Shown here: positions 8,721-17,384 of the stretch, piece by piece
Layout: every line of letters begins with the position of its first letter
Numbering within the stretch: the first letter of the stretch is position 1
Assembly (NCBI GenBank): GCA_016787345.1
Contig: JAEUUU010000155.1
Coordinates: 1-60,784, forward strand
Reading direction: 5' to 3'
Origin: Saprospiraceae bacterium
Lineage (GTDB): Bacteria > Bacteroidota > Bacteroidia > Chitinophagales > Saprospiraceae
Length of the DNA stretch: 60,784 nucleotides
The notes under the pieces: generated by a model
Told to the model about the DNA's origin: nothing
The model's input: the letters and a program-made list of their open reading frames with translations, nothing else
Database searches by the model: none
Made by a program: the position numbers and the translations under genes

Positions 8721-10156
8721 CAGTCGTCCCGCTTTCGGAAGCGGTAGGAGTAAAGGTCGGGGATATTTTCGTAGTAACCGTCGAGTACTACGCCGTTATA
8801 AGCGCTTTGGATGGCCGCTATGGCCTCTGCTGCATCGCTGACGCGGTTGCCATTGACGCTGGCGATCACAAAACCGGGCTGCATATTGGTGGCTGCCACG
8901 ATACTCCCGCGCCGTACGCTGACGACAATGGCGCCCTGCGAACGGATGTTGCGTTTTTCATCGCGGCTCAAATCGCGCAATTCAAAACCCAGCTGCTGGT
9001 CGAGCTCGGTGCCCTGTACTTTGGCCACCCCGGTGGAATTGTTGCCGTCTTTGAGCAAAATGTTGCTGCGCAATCTGCGGCCATTGCGCCAGTAATCGAG
9101 CGTCAGGCGGTCGCCGGGCCGGAAGCGACCGACAAACTCCTGCAGCTCCGGCGTGCTGCGTATCCGGGTGTCGTTCAGTCCGATGATCACGTCGCCGATA
9201 TTCAGCCCTGCATCGTGTGCTGCGCCGTTGGTACTGACGCGCGTGACGTAAACGCCTTCGGCAGTCGGCAGCCCAATTTCGCGGGCGCGCTCACTGTCGA
9301 GGTCTTCGATGCCCACGCCCAGGTAGGCGCGCTGCACGACACCGAATTCGCGCAGGTCGCGGATGACTTTTTGCGTCAAATTGGAGGGCACGGCAAATGA
9401 ATAGCCTTCGTAACTGCCTGATTCGGTAATGATTGCCGTATTAATTCCGATCAGCTCGCCGGCGCTGTTGACCAGGGCGCCGCCGGAATTGCCGGGATTG
9501 ACCGCCGCATCGGTCTGCAAAAACGACTCAATGCTGCCGCCGCCGCCGAGGATGTCGATGTTGCGGCCTTTGGCGCTGATAATACCCGCCGTGACGGTGC
9601 TGGACAGGTTGAACGGGTTGCCTACGGCCAGCACCCATTCACCCACTCGGACGGAATCGCTGTTGCCAAAAACCAGAAAGGGCAGGTTGCCTTCATCAAT
9701 TTTCAGCAGGGAAATATCAGTGGAGGGATCGGAGCCCACAAGTTTGGCCATGTAAGTGCGCCGGTCGGCCAGCGTGACTTTGATCTCGCTGCTGTTGTCG
9801 ACGACGTGGTGGTTGGTGACGATGTAGCCGTCGGGCGTCACGATCACCCCGGAGCCGGAAGAGCCGGTTGGAGAAGCGCCCCACAAACCGCTTCGACTTT
9901 GTTGTACGGCGCGAATGTTCACGACCGCGGGCGTAGCCAGCTCGGCTGCAGTAATAAAATCCGTGGGCGCGGAAGAATAAAATCCGGCGTTCAGGCGGGC
10001 ATTAAACAGTTTGTCGACCAGACTGGCATACTGCGCCTGGCCTTCTACGGATTGATTCCACAAAACAGCATGCCGCGGCTCGAACAGGCGGTAGAGGAAA
10101 ACGGCGAATACGGCGCTTACCAGGGAAACAAAGCAGAGGGCTGCATATCTTTTCAT
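8720..10156 (-). CDS. HtrA/Deg-family periplasmic serine protease
   Basis: A 478-residue trypsin-like protease of the envelope quality-control type. An N-terminal hydrophobic segment (residues 4-22) is a signal or anchor. The catalytic triad is visible as His117 (TNHHVVD), Asp147 (STDISLL) and Ser224 (NPGNSGGAL). Two PDZ domains follow, about residues 275-375 and 385-470. I chose ATG 10156, which puts MKRYAALCFVSLV at the N-terminus; an upstream extension to 10261 would bury the signal. The gene is divergent from dapF and coupled to the downstream P-loop kinase by a TGATG overlap. Which DegP/DegQ/DegS role it plays cannot be told. Confidence 0.9.
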   Translation of the reverse strand: MKRYAALCFVSLVSAVFAVFLYRLFEPRHAVLWNQSVEGQAQYASLVDKLFNARLNAGFYSSAPTDFITAAELATPAVVNIRAVQQSRSGLWGASPTGSSGSGVIVTPDGYIVTNHHVVDNSSEIKVTLADRRTYMAKLVGSDPSTDISLLKIDEGNLPFLVFGNSDSVRVGEWVLAVGNPFNLSSTVTAGIISAKGRNIDILGGGGSIESFLQTDAAVNPGNSGGALVNSAGELIGINTAIITESGSYEGYSFAVPSNLTQKVIRDLREFGVVQRAYLGVGIEDLDSERAREIGLPTAEGVYVTRVSTNGAAHDAGLNIGDVIIGLNDTRIRSTPELQEFVGRFRPGDRLTLDYWRNGRRLRSNILLKDGNNSTGVAKVQGTELDQQLGFELRDLSRDEKRNIRSQGAIVVSVRRGSIVAATNMQPGFVIASVNGNRVSDAAEAIAAIQSAYNGVVLDGYYENIPDLYSYRFRKRDD

Positions 10157-10315
10157 ACGCACAACAGGATAATTTTGCGGTAAAATTTGGCAGGTCGTTT
10201 GAAAACGAAGCGAACCGTAATTTAGTTTGAAGGGACAATATCCCCGCCAAAAAGTTGACAAGAAACAGGCCCAAAAGCGCGTTAATGCATCAATTTACCA
10301 TTTAATTAACCAAAA

Positions 10316-11128
10316 ATGCAATTTTGGAAATACCAGGGTGCCGGAAATGATTTCATCATGGTCGACCAGCGTGAGCGCCAATGGCTGACCCGCGCCGATA
10401 CCGACCGCGTCGCTTTCCTCTGCGATCGCCATTTCGGCGTCGGCGCCGACGGGCTCATCCTGTTGCAATTGCGCGAAGGTTTCGATTTTGAAATGATCTA
10501 TTTCAACTCCGACGGCCGCGAAAGCACCATGTGCGGCAACGGAGGGCGCTGCATCGTCGCATTTGCCCATCAGCTGGGGATTATCCGCGATCAATGCCGC
10601 TTTTTGGCCATCGACGGCGAGCATGCTGCGCGTATCACTGAAACAACGCGGGCATTGGCGCCCGGCGAAATTTGGGTGGAACTGCACATGCAGGACGTTC
10701 GCCGCGTCGAAACCTCGGGCGATGCATACGTGTTGAATACCGGTTCGCCGCATTACGTGCGTTTTGCCGAGCACCTCGAGCAACTCGATATGGTGCGCGA
10801 AGGCAGGGCTGTTCGTTATTCCGAAGCTTTTGAAAAAGAGGGGATTAACGTCAATATTGCCGCGCCGCTACCCGAGGGTTTCGATATACGAACCTACGAA
10901 CGCGGCGTGGAAGACGAAACGCTGGCTTGCGGCACCGGCATCACGGCAGCCGCCATTGCCTGGCAACTCCGGCAAAACCTCCCGGCTCGTGGGCAGCGGG
11001 TGGAGGTATCGCCCATTCGCGCGCGGGGCGGCACGTTGTCGGTCAATTTTGTGGCCCGGCCCGACGGCAGTTTCAGCGACATTTGGCTGTGCGGCCCGGC
11101 CCGGCGTGTTTTTTCAGGAGAAATTTAA
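10316..11128 (+). CDS. dapF: Diaminopimelate epimerase
   Basis: A 270-residue cofactor-free racemase that converts LL- to meso-diaminopimelate for lysine and peptidoglycan synthesis. Both catalytic cysteines are present in their standard settings: Cys73 in TMCGNGGRC and about Cys205 in LACGTG. The N-terminus FWKYQGAGNDFIMVD is diagnostic. The length is normal for the family. It is divergent from the HtrA gene across a 159-bp gap in which I see no clear -7 box. The next gene begins 21 bp downstream, so a two-gene transcript is possible. Confidence 0.95.
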   Translation: MQFWKYQGAGNDFIMVDQRERQWLTRADTDRVAFLCDRHFGVGADGLILLQLREGFDFEMIYFNSDGRESTMCGNGGRCIVAFAHQLGIIRDQCRFLAIDGEHAARITETTRALAPGEIWVELHMQDVRRVETSGDAYVLNTGSPHYVRFAEHLEQLDMVREGRAVRYSEAFEKEGINVNIAAPLPEGFDIRTYERGVEDETLACGTGITAAAIAWQLRQNLPARGQRVEVSPIRARGGTLSVNFVARPDGSFSDIWLCGPARRVFSGEI

Positions 11129-11149
11129 AAACCTTTCAATTCCACTATC

Positions 11150-12340
11150 GTGAGAATTTACCTGCTGTTGTTGTTTGTTATTTCAGGAAGCAGCCTTTTT
11201 GCCCAAAATGAAGGCATGTTCCGTATCCCCACGGTTGAACTCACCCCTTCGGAGCGTATCGTACAGGAACGGCAAATGCTCCGCCAGGCTTTTTTGTCGG
11301 GCGACGACCAGGGTGTCAACCGCCTGCTCGATACCCTGACGCTCGTGCTGGAAGATTCCGTGCTTGCGGCGACTTTTCCCGAAGAACGCTGGTTACTGTG
11401 GTACTGGACGGGCAATTACCCCCGCCTGTTTGCCGACGTTTTGGATTACAACCAGCATTATCGCTTTGTTCAAAGCCAAAAGTTGCCGCCGCCGGCCGAT
11501 AGCCTGATTCAACTGCTGGATGAGGTTTCAGCTGCCAGTGCGCACCTGTTGTATCAAAAAATCACCGCCGCGCATCTTGGCGCCGAAGAAACGGCTTTTG
11601 CCACCCTGCACCTCCAGTACCTGCTTACCCCCCGACCGACCGATCGGCAAGTGGAGGAACAGGACGAAAACGTGGTCGCTTTTTTGGAAAAATTTCCCGC
11701 TTCCCCCTTCCGGTACTACTTGCGCAATTTTTTATACGGCCATACCAAAATGCTCAACAAGGGTGTCGATCTGGACATTATGCTCACCGTGGCGCGCCCC
11801 GACGGCCGCTACGGGGCGCATTTCCGCACGGCTGTCGGGTTTTCGTTCGGGATCGATTACTGGAAAAACCGCTGGCTGGTCGGCGGCCGTTTCGGCATGG
11901 GTTTTCAAAGCACCCGCATCGATTTTCTACTGGAACGCACCGATGTCGCCCGCGACTCCCTGGGCATACTCGGGTACCTCGGCGCCGAAACCGGCCTGAT
12001 CGTACTGAACAAAGGCAAAGTCAGGGTAACGCCCATGGCCGGCGGCGGTCTGGCGCTGTTGAGCATACCCGCCCGCCGGGAATTTGACTTTGCGCAGCGC
12101 TACTCGTACCTCAATTTCTACGGCCAGGTCGGCCTCAACCTCGACTACCGCATTGGCCGGCGCAAAGACGCCTACGAATGGTCGTCGGGCGCTACCGGTC
12201 AGGGCGGCATTCGGGTCAGTTTGGGTTATCAATGGATGTCGTTCGGCAACAAAGACCTGGCTTTGCAGGGAAATATGTTGTTTATCGGGGTCGGTTATAC
12301 CTTTATGACCCGGCACGCCTACCCTTTGTCTTACCAATAG
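11150..12340 (+). CDS. Secreted, probable outer-membrane barrel protein of unknown function
   Basis: A 396-residue protein starting at GTG 11150 with a clear signal peptide (MRIYLLLLFVISGSSLFAQ). Residues 20-190 are helical and charged. Residues about 200-396 consist of alternating strand segments (MLTVARPDGRYG, FSFGIDYWKNR, GGRFGMGFQ, LGYQWMSFG) ending near an aromatic, as expected for an outer-membrane beta-barrel. No family was recognised. It follows dapF by 21 bp and precedes the degenerate PncB-like gene by 23 bp, so the three may share a transcript. Confidence 0.65.
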   Translation: MRIYLLLLFVISGSSLFAQNEGMFRIPTVELTPSERIVQERQMLRQAFLSGDDQGVNRLLDTLTLVLEDSVLAATFPEERWLLWYWTGNYPRLFADVLDYNQHYRFVQSQKLPPPADSLIQLLDEVSAASAHLLYQKITAAHLGAEETAFATLHLQYLLTPRPTDRQVEEQDENVVAFLEKFPASPFRYYLRNFLYGHTKMLNKGVDLDIMLTVARPDGRYGAHFRTAVGFSFGIDYWKNRWLVGGRFGMGFQSTRIDFLLERTDVARDSLGILGYLGAETGLIVLNKGKVRVTPMAGGGLALLSIPARREFDFAQRYSYLNFYGQVGLNLDYRIGRRKDAYEWSSGATGQGGIRVSLGYQWMSFGNKDLALQGNMLFIGVGYTFMTRHAYPLSYQ

Positions 12341-12363
12341 TATCAGGATTAACACGAAAAGAG

Positions 12364-13287
12364 ATGCCCAATTCAGCAATATTCGACTGGTTTTCCGATT
12401 TGAGTCCCGCCTTTGCCGCTCGTGAATGCTGGCACGACGGCAGTTATCACCGCCAGGTCAGTTGTCAGGTCACGTATCGCTCCGACGCACCTTTTGCCAT
12501 AGCCTGCGGGGCGGCCCTGCTGGTCGAACACATCCGGCGCTTCCGGTTTTCTCCGGATGTCATTCAGCGCCTGGGACAGGTGAGCGATGCGCAGGGCCGG
12601 TCGGCTTTTGACGAAAGTTTTCTCAATCATTTGCAGCGCATGCGCCTGCAGGTCAACCTCTGGGCGCCCCCGGAAGGTACGCTGCTGTTGCCCGGCGAAC
12701 CCCTGCTGATCGCCCGGGGGCCCGAAGACCAGATTCGTTTGCTGCGTTCGGCTTTCCGGCTGTTGTTCTGGGAATCGACGCATTGGGCAACCCGTGCGGC
12801 ACTGGAGCGCTGGGGCCGCGGCGATCTGGTGGAAGAGGATACGCCGGCGGCGCCCTCTTTGCCCTTTCATCCCTCGGGCTGGAAAAGCCGGGCTTTGTTT
12901 GTCGGCGGGGCGGGCATAGATGCCCTGCACCCTGCGGAAACGGCGCCGGAAGCTGGCGACTTCTGGCAGGAAGGCACCCAGCTGGTGCAGATCAGGCGGC
13001 TTTTCAAGGGCAGCCAGCCTTTGGGCGACGTGTGGCTTAGCCGCGAACAGGAAGAGGTGGCCAGCGTGAGCAAAACCACGGTTCATTTCCGCGACGAACA
13101 CACCCACCGCGTCCGGACGATCCATTTTACCCGTTTTCAAAACCTGTATCAGCCTGTTTTGTCGAAAGGCCATCCGGTGCTGGCAGCGCCCCGACTGGGT
13201 TATTTCCGGCAGCGAACCCTGAAGCAGATGGAAGCGTTTCACAAAGGTCATCTGGATGGATACGGAATGGGCTGGCTGGCCGTTTAA
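12364..13287 (+). CDS. Degenerate nicotinate phosphoribosyltransferase-like protein
   Basis: A 307-residue protein; typical PncB enzymes have about 390-490. Residues 1-150 follow the NAPRTase N-terminal domain: FDESFLNHLQRMRL, APPEGTLLLPGEPLL, and the helix ending with a WATRAA-like substrate-site motif. The C-terminal part (about 210-307) resembles the family's last strand-rich domain. The central barrel that holds the phosphoribosyl and His-phosphorylation residues is missing or collapsed to a short linker, so catalysis of the normal reaction is unlikely. There is no frameshift or internal stop, so it appears to be kept as a protein. Start ATG 12364. Its stop overlaps the TAATG of the next frame. 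Confidence 0.6.
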   Translation: MPNSAIFDWFSDLSPAFAARECWHDGSYHRQVSCQVTYRSDAPFAIACGAALLVEHIRRFRFSPDVIQRLGQVSDAQGRSAFDESFLNHLQRMRLQVNLWAPPEGTLLLPGEPLLIARGPEDQIRLLRSAFRLLFWESTHWATRAALERWGRGDLVEEDTPAAPSLPFHPSGWKSRALFVGGAGIDALHPAETAPEAGDFWQEGTQLVQIRRLFKGSQPLGDVWLSREQEEVASVSKTTVHFRDEHTHRVRTIHFTRFQNLYQPVLSKGHPVLAAPRLGYFRQRTLKQMEAFHKGHLDGYGMGWLAV

Positions 13288-13310
13288 TGGAGAGTTTTAC
13301 CCGAAATCAT

Positions 13311-13703
13311 ATGGCAAACAACACAATCGAACTGCGAATTACTTTCAAAATCAGCCCCGAGCGGCTGTACAATGCCTGGCTTGACAGCGCCGAACACAGC
13401 GAAATGACCGGAACCAGCTCGGTCGCCAGTCCGGTCGCCGGCGCCGAATTCAAGGCCTGGGACGGCTACATATCGGGCAAAAACCTGGAACTGCTGGAAG
13501 GGCGGAAAATCGTGCAGTCGTGGCGCACGACTGATTTTGACGAAGAAGACCCCGATTCGCGGCTGGAAATCCGTTTCGACCCCGCGCCCGGCGGCTGTGT
13601 CCTGACCCTGATCCACAGCGACATCCCCGAGGGGCAGCCCGATTATGCGGAGGGCTGGCGGGAGTATTATTTCGAGCCGATGAAGGCGTATTTTGAGCAG
13701 TAA
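13311..13703 (+). CDS. AHSA1/SRPBCC-domain protein
   Basis: A 130-residue single-domain protein of the START/Bet v1-like (Aha1 C-terminal-type) superfamily. It shows the FKISPERLYNAWLDSAEH opening, the FKAWDGYISGKNLEL strands, the RKIVQSWRTTDF strand and a C-terminal helix ending EPMKAYFE. The fold holds hydrophobic ligands in a cavity; no enzyme activity can be assigned. The frame also has an ATG at 13287 that overlaps the upstream stop (TAATG); this would add eight residues not usual for the family, so 13311 is preferred, but coupling through 13287 is possible. Confidence 0.75.
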   Translation: MANNTIELRITFKISPERLYNAWLDSAEHSEMTGTSSVASPVAGAEFKAWDGYISGKNLELLEGRKIVQSWRTTDFDEEDPDSRLEIRFDPAPGGCVLTLIHSDIPEGQPDYAEGWREYYFEPMKAYFEQ

Positions 13704-13715
13704 GCTGCCCGGAAT

Positions 13716-14327
13716 TTATTCGAATTCAGCCAGTTGATAGGCTATGTAGCCCTCTTTGATTGCGTCTTTAAGCAATTGTTTATAGGGTTCACCGGGGCGG
13801 TAGAGGTAAATTTGTTTGTCTGGCCCCCGATATACCTGTTCAAATCTGGTTGCAGGCGATCCGCTTTTATCAAAAATAAACAAAGATTCTCTCAGCAGTG
13901 TCCAGCCGGCCCCAAGATGATTCACGTCGACGGCAAAAGCCTTTGACACCAGGGGTTTTTCATAATAGATGGGTTGGCCACCCAGGGTCAGCTTTTGCTG
14001 TACGTATTCAAATATGTAATAAGGGGAAACATTGGGTTCCTGCGCTTCCTCATGTAGAGCAACGAGGGGCAGGGTCTTGTTTACGAAATAGCCAGCCTGC
14101 CCGGACATACCTTGTTTTGACGGGTCATACGTAGTCATATCCGGCGTGATCAACTCAGCGACTTTCTTCGGCCCGGGTTCATAATAAACGAGCCAAACTT
14201 CGTTGGCATCCAGTTGTGCCCAGTAAACCAGGTGGATGTCGTGCTTCGGCCTGTATTGACACTGTGCAAGCGCAGTCAGCAAGACAGTAAGAGTGGCAAA
14301 GGCTGAAAAAAATTTGACGATGTGCAT
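13716..14327 (-). CDS. Secreted protein of unknown function
   Basis: A 203-residue protein. ATG 14327 gives a signal peptide (MHIVKFFSAFATLTVLLTALAQ) followed by Cys; the lipobox-like LAQC has Gln at -1, so lipidation is doubtful. The rest is a globular beta-rich sequence with no motif I recognise. The longer frame to 14639 runs through ruvB and is a shadow. It lies 10 bp after the ruvB stop on the same strand, so it may be transcribed with ruvB by read-through. Confidence 0.65.
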   Translation of the reverse strand: MHIVKFFSAFATLTVLLTALAQCQYRPKHDIHLVYWAQLDANEVWLVYYEPGPKKVAELITPDMTTYDPSKQGMSGQAGYFVNKTLPLVALHEEAQEPNVSPYYIFEYVQQKLTLGGQPIYYEKPLVSKAFAVDVNHLGAGWTLLRESLFIFDKSGSPATRFEQVYRGPDKQIYLYRPGEPYKQLLKDAIKEGYIAYQLAEFE

Positions 14328-14337
14328 AAGGTGTTTT

Positions 14338-15351
14338 TTAAAACAAAGTCCCTGCCTGCGTCGGCGGCACCACCCCGATATGGTGGTAGGCTTTGGCGGT
14401 TGCCTGGCGCCCGCGGGGCGTGCGTTGCAGATAGCCTTCCATGATGAGGAAGGGCTCGTGTACTTCTTCGATGGTGCCCGGTTCTTCGCCCACGGCCGTG
14501 GCGATGGTGGTGAGGCCGACGGGCCCTCCTTTGAATTTATGAATAATGGCCGACAGGATGCGGTTGTCCATCTCGTCGAGTCCGTGTTCGTCGACGTCGA
14601 GCGCGGAAAGGCCGTAGCGCGCAATGTCCTGGTTGACAATGCCTTCGCCTTTTATTTGGGCAAAATCGCGGATACGGCGCAGCAGGGCGTTGGCGATGCG
14701 CGGCGTGCCCCGGCTGCGGCGGGCGATCTCGTGCGCGCCGTCGTCGGTGATTTCGATATCGAGGATGCCGGCCGAGCGGCGCACGATGCCTTCGAGGGTG
14801 GGTACGTCGTAGTAGTCGAGGTGGCAGTTGATGCCGAAACGCGCGCGCAGGGGCGAGGTCAGGAGGCCCATTCGGGTGGTGGCGCCCACCAGTGTGAAGG
14901 GGTTGAGCGTAATCTGGATGCTGCGGGCGTTGGGGCCGGAATCGATCATGATGTCGATCCGGTAGTCTTCCATAGCGGAGTAGAGGTATTCTTCCACCAC
15001 GGTATTGAGGCGGTGTATCTCGTCGATGAAGAGCACGTCGCCGGGTTCGAGATTGGTCAGGATGCCGGCCAGGTCGCCGGGCTTTTCGAGTACGGGGCCG
15101 GAGCTCATTTTGAGTGCGGCGCCGAGTTCGTTGGCGATAATGTTCGACAGGGTGGTTTTGCCCAGGCCGGGCGGACCGTGGAGCAACACGTGGTCGAGCG
15201 CTTCTCCGCGCTGGAGGGCCGCCTGGATAAAAATCTGGAGGTTGTCGACGATTTTGCGCTGACCGCTGAATTCGTCGAGCAACTTTGGCCGAAGTGCCTT
15301 TTCGATGAGCTTATCTTCGCCGCCCTGCTCGTTGTTGAGTTGTTTTGACAT
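14338..15351 (-). CDS. ruvB: Holliday junction branch migration helicase RuvB
   Basis: A 337-residue AAA+ motor that drives Holliday junction branch migration with RuvA. Visible are the [13 protein letters not shown]-terminus, Walker [10 protein letters not shown], Walker [10 protein letters not shown], sensor 1 in the GATTR segment, the arginine-finger segment LRARFG, and the C-terminal winged helix ([13 protein letters not shown]). I chose ATG 15351 (MSKQLNNEQ); TTG 15360 would add three residues. ruvA and ruvC are not adjacent. It is divergent from the membrane protein at 15403. Confidence 0.95.
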   Translation of the reverse strand: MSKQLNNEQGGEDKLIEKALRPKLLDEFSGQRKIVDNLQIFIQAALQRGEALDHVLLHGPPGLGKTTLSNIIANELGAALKMSSGPVLEKPGDLAGILTNLEPGDVLFIDEIHRLNTVVEEYLYSAMEDYRIDIMIDSGPNARSIQITLNPFTLVGATTRMGLLTSPLRARFGINCHLDYYDVPTLEGIVRRSAGILDIEITDDGAHEIARRSRGTPRIANALLRRIRDFAQIKGEGIVNQDIARYGLSALDVDEHGLDEMDNRILSAIIHKFKGGPVGLTTIATAVGEEPGTIEEVHEPFLIMEGYLQRTPRGRQATAKAYHHIGVVPPTQAGTLF

Positions 15352-15402
15352 CCAGGGCAAAATTCAAATTTTTTGTTTTGAAAGCCAAATTCTTTTTCCG
15401 CC

Positions 15403-16116
15403 ATGCATGAGATAGTTCCGCCGCCGACCATCCAGCCCGATATTTTCTGGTACGGACTCCGGATCGCCGAGCCGGTGATTGCGCTCACGGCCCTGATGAT
15501 TACCGCCGTGTGCTGGTATGCCTGGCGGCGCCTTGCGCGCACGGCGCAGTCCAATGCGGTGGTCTGGTACATCCGGGCCTTTTTCCTGCTCATCGGCGGC
15601 GCCACGCTGGTGGGCGGTTTGATCGGCCACGCTTTTTTGTACCATTTCGGTTTTCACTGGAAAATACCGGGCTGGGTGCTGAGCATGTTGGGTGTGGCGG
15701 CCCTTGAACGCGCGGCGATCCTGCATGCCAAACCCTTGATCGCGCCGTTTTGGGGCAGGTTTTTCAGCGTGATGAACGTCGTCGAACTGGTGGCGATCAT
15801 GTACCTGGCCCTGGCGACCCTCAATTTTCACTATGTGGAAGTGCATACGGGCTACGGCCTGATGATCGTGGTGGGCCTGTTCGAGGGTTTTGTGTACTGG
15901 AAAACGCGCGACGCCGGCAGCCGGCTCATCCTGCTGGCGATACCGATCATGGTCGTCGCGGTGGTCGTCCATCTGGCTTATTTTTCGTTCAGCGTGTGGT
16001 TTACCTATTTCGACATCGGGCACGTGCTCATGTGTATGGCTTGCTGGTCGATGATGCTGGGGGCGGAGCGGATGCAGTTTTATGATAAAATCAGGGCATA
16101 CAGGATTCGGGCTTGA
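15403..16116 (+). CDS. Multi-pass membrane protein of unknown function
   Basis: A 237-residue protein with about seven hydrophobic segments (residues 20-40, 48-72, 82-100, 115-140, 150-165, 175-195, 200-220). His residues sit near membrane boundaries (LIGHAFLYHFGFHW, HLAYFSF, DIGHVLMC), a spacing seen in metal-dependent membrane hydrolases such as the ceramidase/PAQR group, but I cannot confirm that link. The ATG at 15403 directly follows the divergent ruvB start region. It converges with the deoxynucleoside kinase, with only two bases between the stops. Confidence 0.6.
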   Translation: MHEIVPPPTIQPDIFWYGLRIAEPVIALTALMITAVCWYAWRRLARTAQSNAVVWYIRAFFLLIGGATLVGGLIGHAFLYHFGFHWKIPGWVLSMLGVAALERAAILHAKPLIAPFWGRFFSVMNVVELVAIMYLALATLNFHYVEVHTGYGLMIVVGLFEGFVYWKTRDAGSRLILLAIPIMVVAVVVHLAYFSFSVWFTYFDIGHVLMCMACWSMMLGAERMQFYDKIRAYRIRA

Positions 16117-16118
16117 AT

Positions 16119-16751
16119 TTACAGGCTCCGAAACTGCAACCCCTTTTCAAACTCCCCGTGCATCAGCGCCACAATCGCTTCATACACCTGTTCTTCGCTT
16201 AAAAAATTGGCTTCTCCCAGGTCGAGCACGACGATCGGGATTTCCTCTTCGGTTTTGAAATAGTCGAAGTAGGCCTCCTGAATCTCCGTCAGGTACGCCG
16301 CGCTGATGTTGCGCTCCATGTCGCGGCCGCGCCGCTGGATTTGCCGCAACAGCACCTCCACCGGCCGGTGCAGGTAAAGCAGCAGATCGGGTTTGGGGTA
16401 GGAGTTGTTCAGCACGGTGAACAGCCTTTGAAAAAGGCGGAATTCCTCCTCGTTGAGGTTGTTTTTTGCAAAAAGCAGGGTTTTTACAAAAAAATAGTCG
16501 GCCACGGTGGTATTGCGAAACAGGTCGGGTTGCGCGAAGTGTTCCTGCAATTGTTTGTGGCGCTCGGTCATAAAAAACAGTTCGACGGGGAAGGCGTAGC
16601 GCTCGGGCTGCTCGTAGAAAAAGGGCAAAAACGGGTTGTCGGTGAATTGCTCCAGCACCAGCGCGTAGCCGTGGCTGTCGGCCAGGCGGTGGCAAAGGGT
16701 GGTTTTTCCCGTGCCGATATTTCCTTCGATCGCGATAAAACGGTGTTGCAC
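16119..16751 (-). CDS. Deoxynucleoside kinase
   Basis: A 210-residue nucleoside salvage kinase of the dNK/deoxyadenosine-deoxyguanosine kinase family. Visible are the P-loop IEGNIGTGKTTL (residues 8-19), the FYEQPERYAFPVELFF substrate helix, the family's RDMERNISAAYL lid-type Arg residues, and the YLHRPVEVLL stretch. It phosphorylates deoxynucleosides to monophosphates. Base preference cannot be told from sequence alone. It lies 19 bp after folK on the same strand, so the two form an operon; this folK-dNK pairing is common in Bacteroidota. Confidence 0.88.
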   Translation of the reverse strand: MQHRFIAIEGNIGTGKTTLCHRLADSHGYALVLEQFTDNPFLPFFYEQPERYAFPVELFFMTERHKQLQEHFAQPDLFRNTTVADYFFVKTLLFAKNNLNEEEFRLFQRLFTVLNNSYPKPDLLLYLHRPVEVLLRQIQRRGRDMERNISAAYLTEIQEAYFDYFKTEEEIPIVVLDLGEANFLSEEQVYEAIVALMHGEFEKGLQFRSL

Positions 16752-16770
16752 AGCCGGATAGAGTAGGGGA

Positions 16771-17277
16771 TCAGTCGATCATAACGACGTCGGAGGGGTC
16801 GTCGCATTCGGCGTAGAGTTCGTCGATGGCTTGTTTGAGCACCGGGTGAACAAATTCCGCGGCGATTTCCATCATGGGTACGAGAATGAACGCCCGTTTG
16901 TGGAGCTCGGGGTGCGGAATTTCCAGCCCTTTGTCGCGCACCACACGGCGGCCGTAGAACAGGACGTCGATGTCGATGGTTCTGGGGCCCCATTTTTCGC
17001 GGCGTTCGCGGCCCAGTTCGCGTTCGATCTTGGCGATGGCGTCGAGCAGTCCGCGCGGATCGAGGCTGGTGTTGACCATGACGACCTGATTGAGGAAGGC
17101 ATCCTGATCGGTTTTGCCCCAGGGCGCGGTTTCGTACACGTGGCTTTTACGGGCGATTTTGCCGATGGTTTTCTGGATCAGGCCCTGTGCGGAGCGCAGC
17201 TGGGCAGCCCGGTCGCCCACATTGCTGCCGAGGCTGAGGTATACGTCGATGTATTTTTTCGTGACTTGAGTTTGCAT
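16771..17277 (-). CDS. folK: HPPK, 2-amino-4-hydroxy-6-hydroxymethyldihydropteridine diphosphokinase
   Basis: A 168-residue folate-pathway enzyme that moves pyrophosphate from ATP to the hydroxymethylpterin. It shows the N-terminal YLSLGSNVGDR, YETAPWGKTDQDAFLNQV, and the catalytic/metal segment WGPRTIDIDVLFYG followed by IPHPELHKRAFIL. I chose ATG 17277: the other ATG, 17295, lies beyond a predicted -7 element (17284-17291) and would place the promoter inside the gene. Its pathway partner folP lies far away at 44619. Confidence 0.92.
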   Translation of the reverse strand: MQTQVTKKYIDVYLSLGSNVGDRAAQLRSAQGLIQKTIGKIARKSHVYETAPWGKTDQDAFLNQVVMVNTSLDPRGLLDAIAKIERELGRERREKWGPRTIDIDVLFYGRRVVRDKGLEIPHPELHKRAFILVPMMEIAAEFVHPVLKQAIDELYAECDDPSDVVMID

Positions 17278-17283
17278 GGGGGG

Positions 17284-17291
17284 CAAAGGTA
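17284..17291 (-). promoter_or_regulatory. Predicted -7 element of folK, implying a leaderless start
   Basis: On the minus strand TACCTTTG ends six bases before the folK ATG at 17277. In Bacteroidota transcription begins about that far from the element, so the mRNA may begin at the start codon. No good -33 box was seen. Confidence 0.35.
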
Positions 17292-17341
17292 ACAAAACTG
17301 CAAATTGGGTGAGGCGGCGATAATTTCGACGAAGAAAGCGC

Positions 17342-17349
17342 TAATTTTG
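17342..17349 (+). promoter_or_regulatory. Predicted -7 element of the lipoprotein at 17385
   Basis: TAATTTTG matches TAnnTTTG and lies 35 bp before the start codon. A -33 TTTG is not evident. Confidence 0.4.
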
Positions 17350-17384
17350 CCGTCCAAATTAACACTAAACTTTAACCGGTAATT

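Noticed and set aside
14293-15348. 351-residue open frame opposite ruvB
   Set aside because: ruvB motifs are unambiguous on the other strand; this is its shadow.
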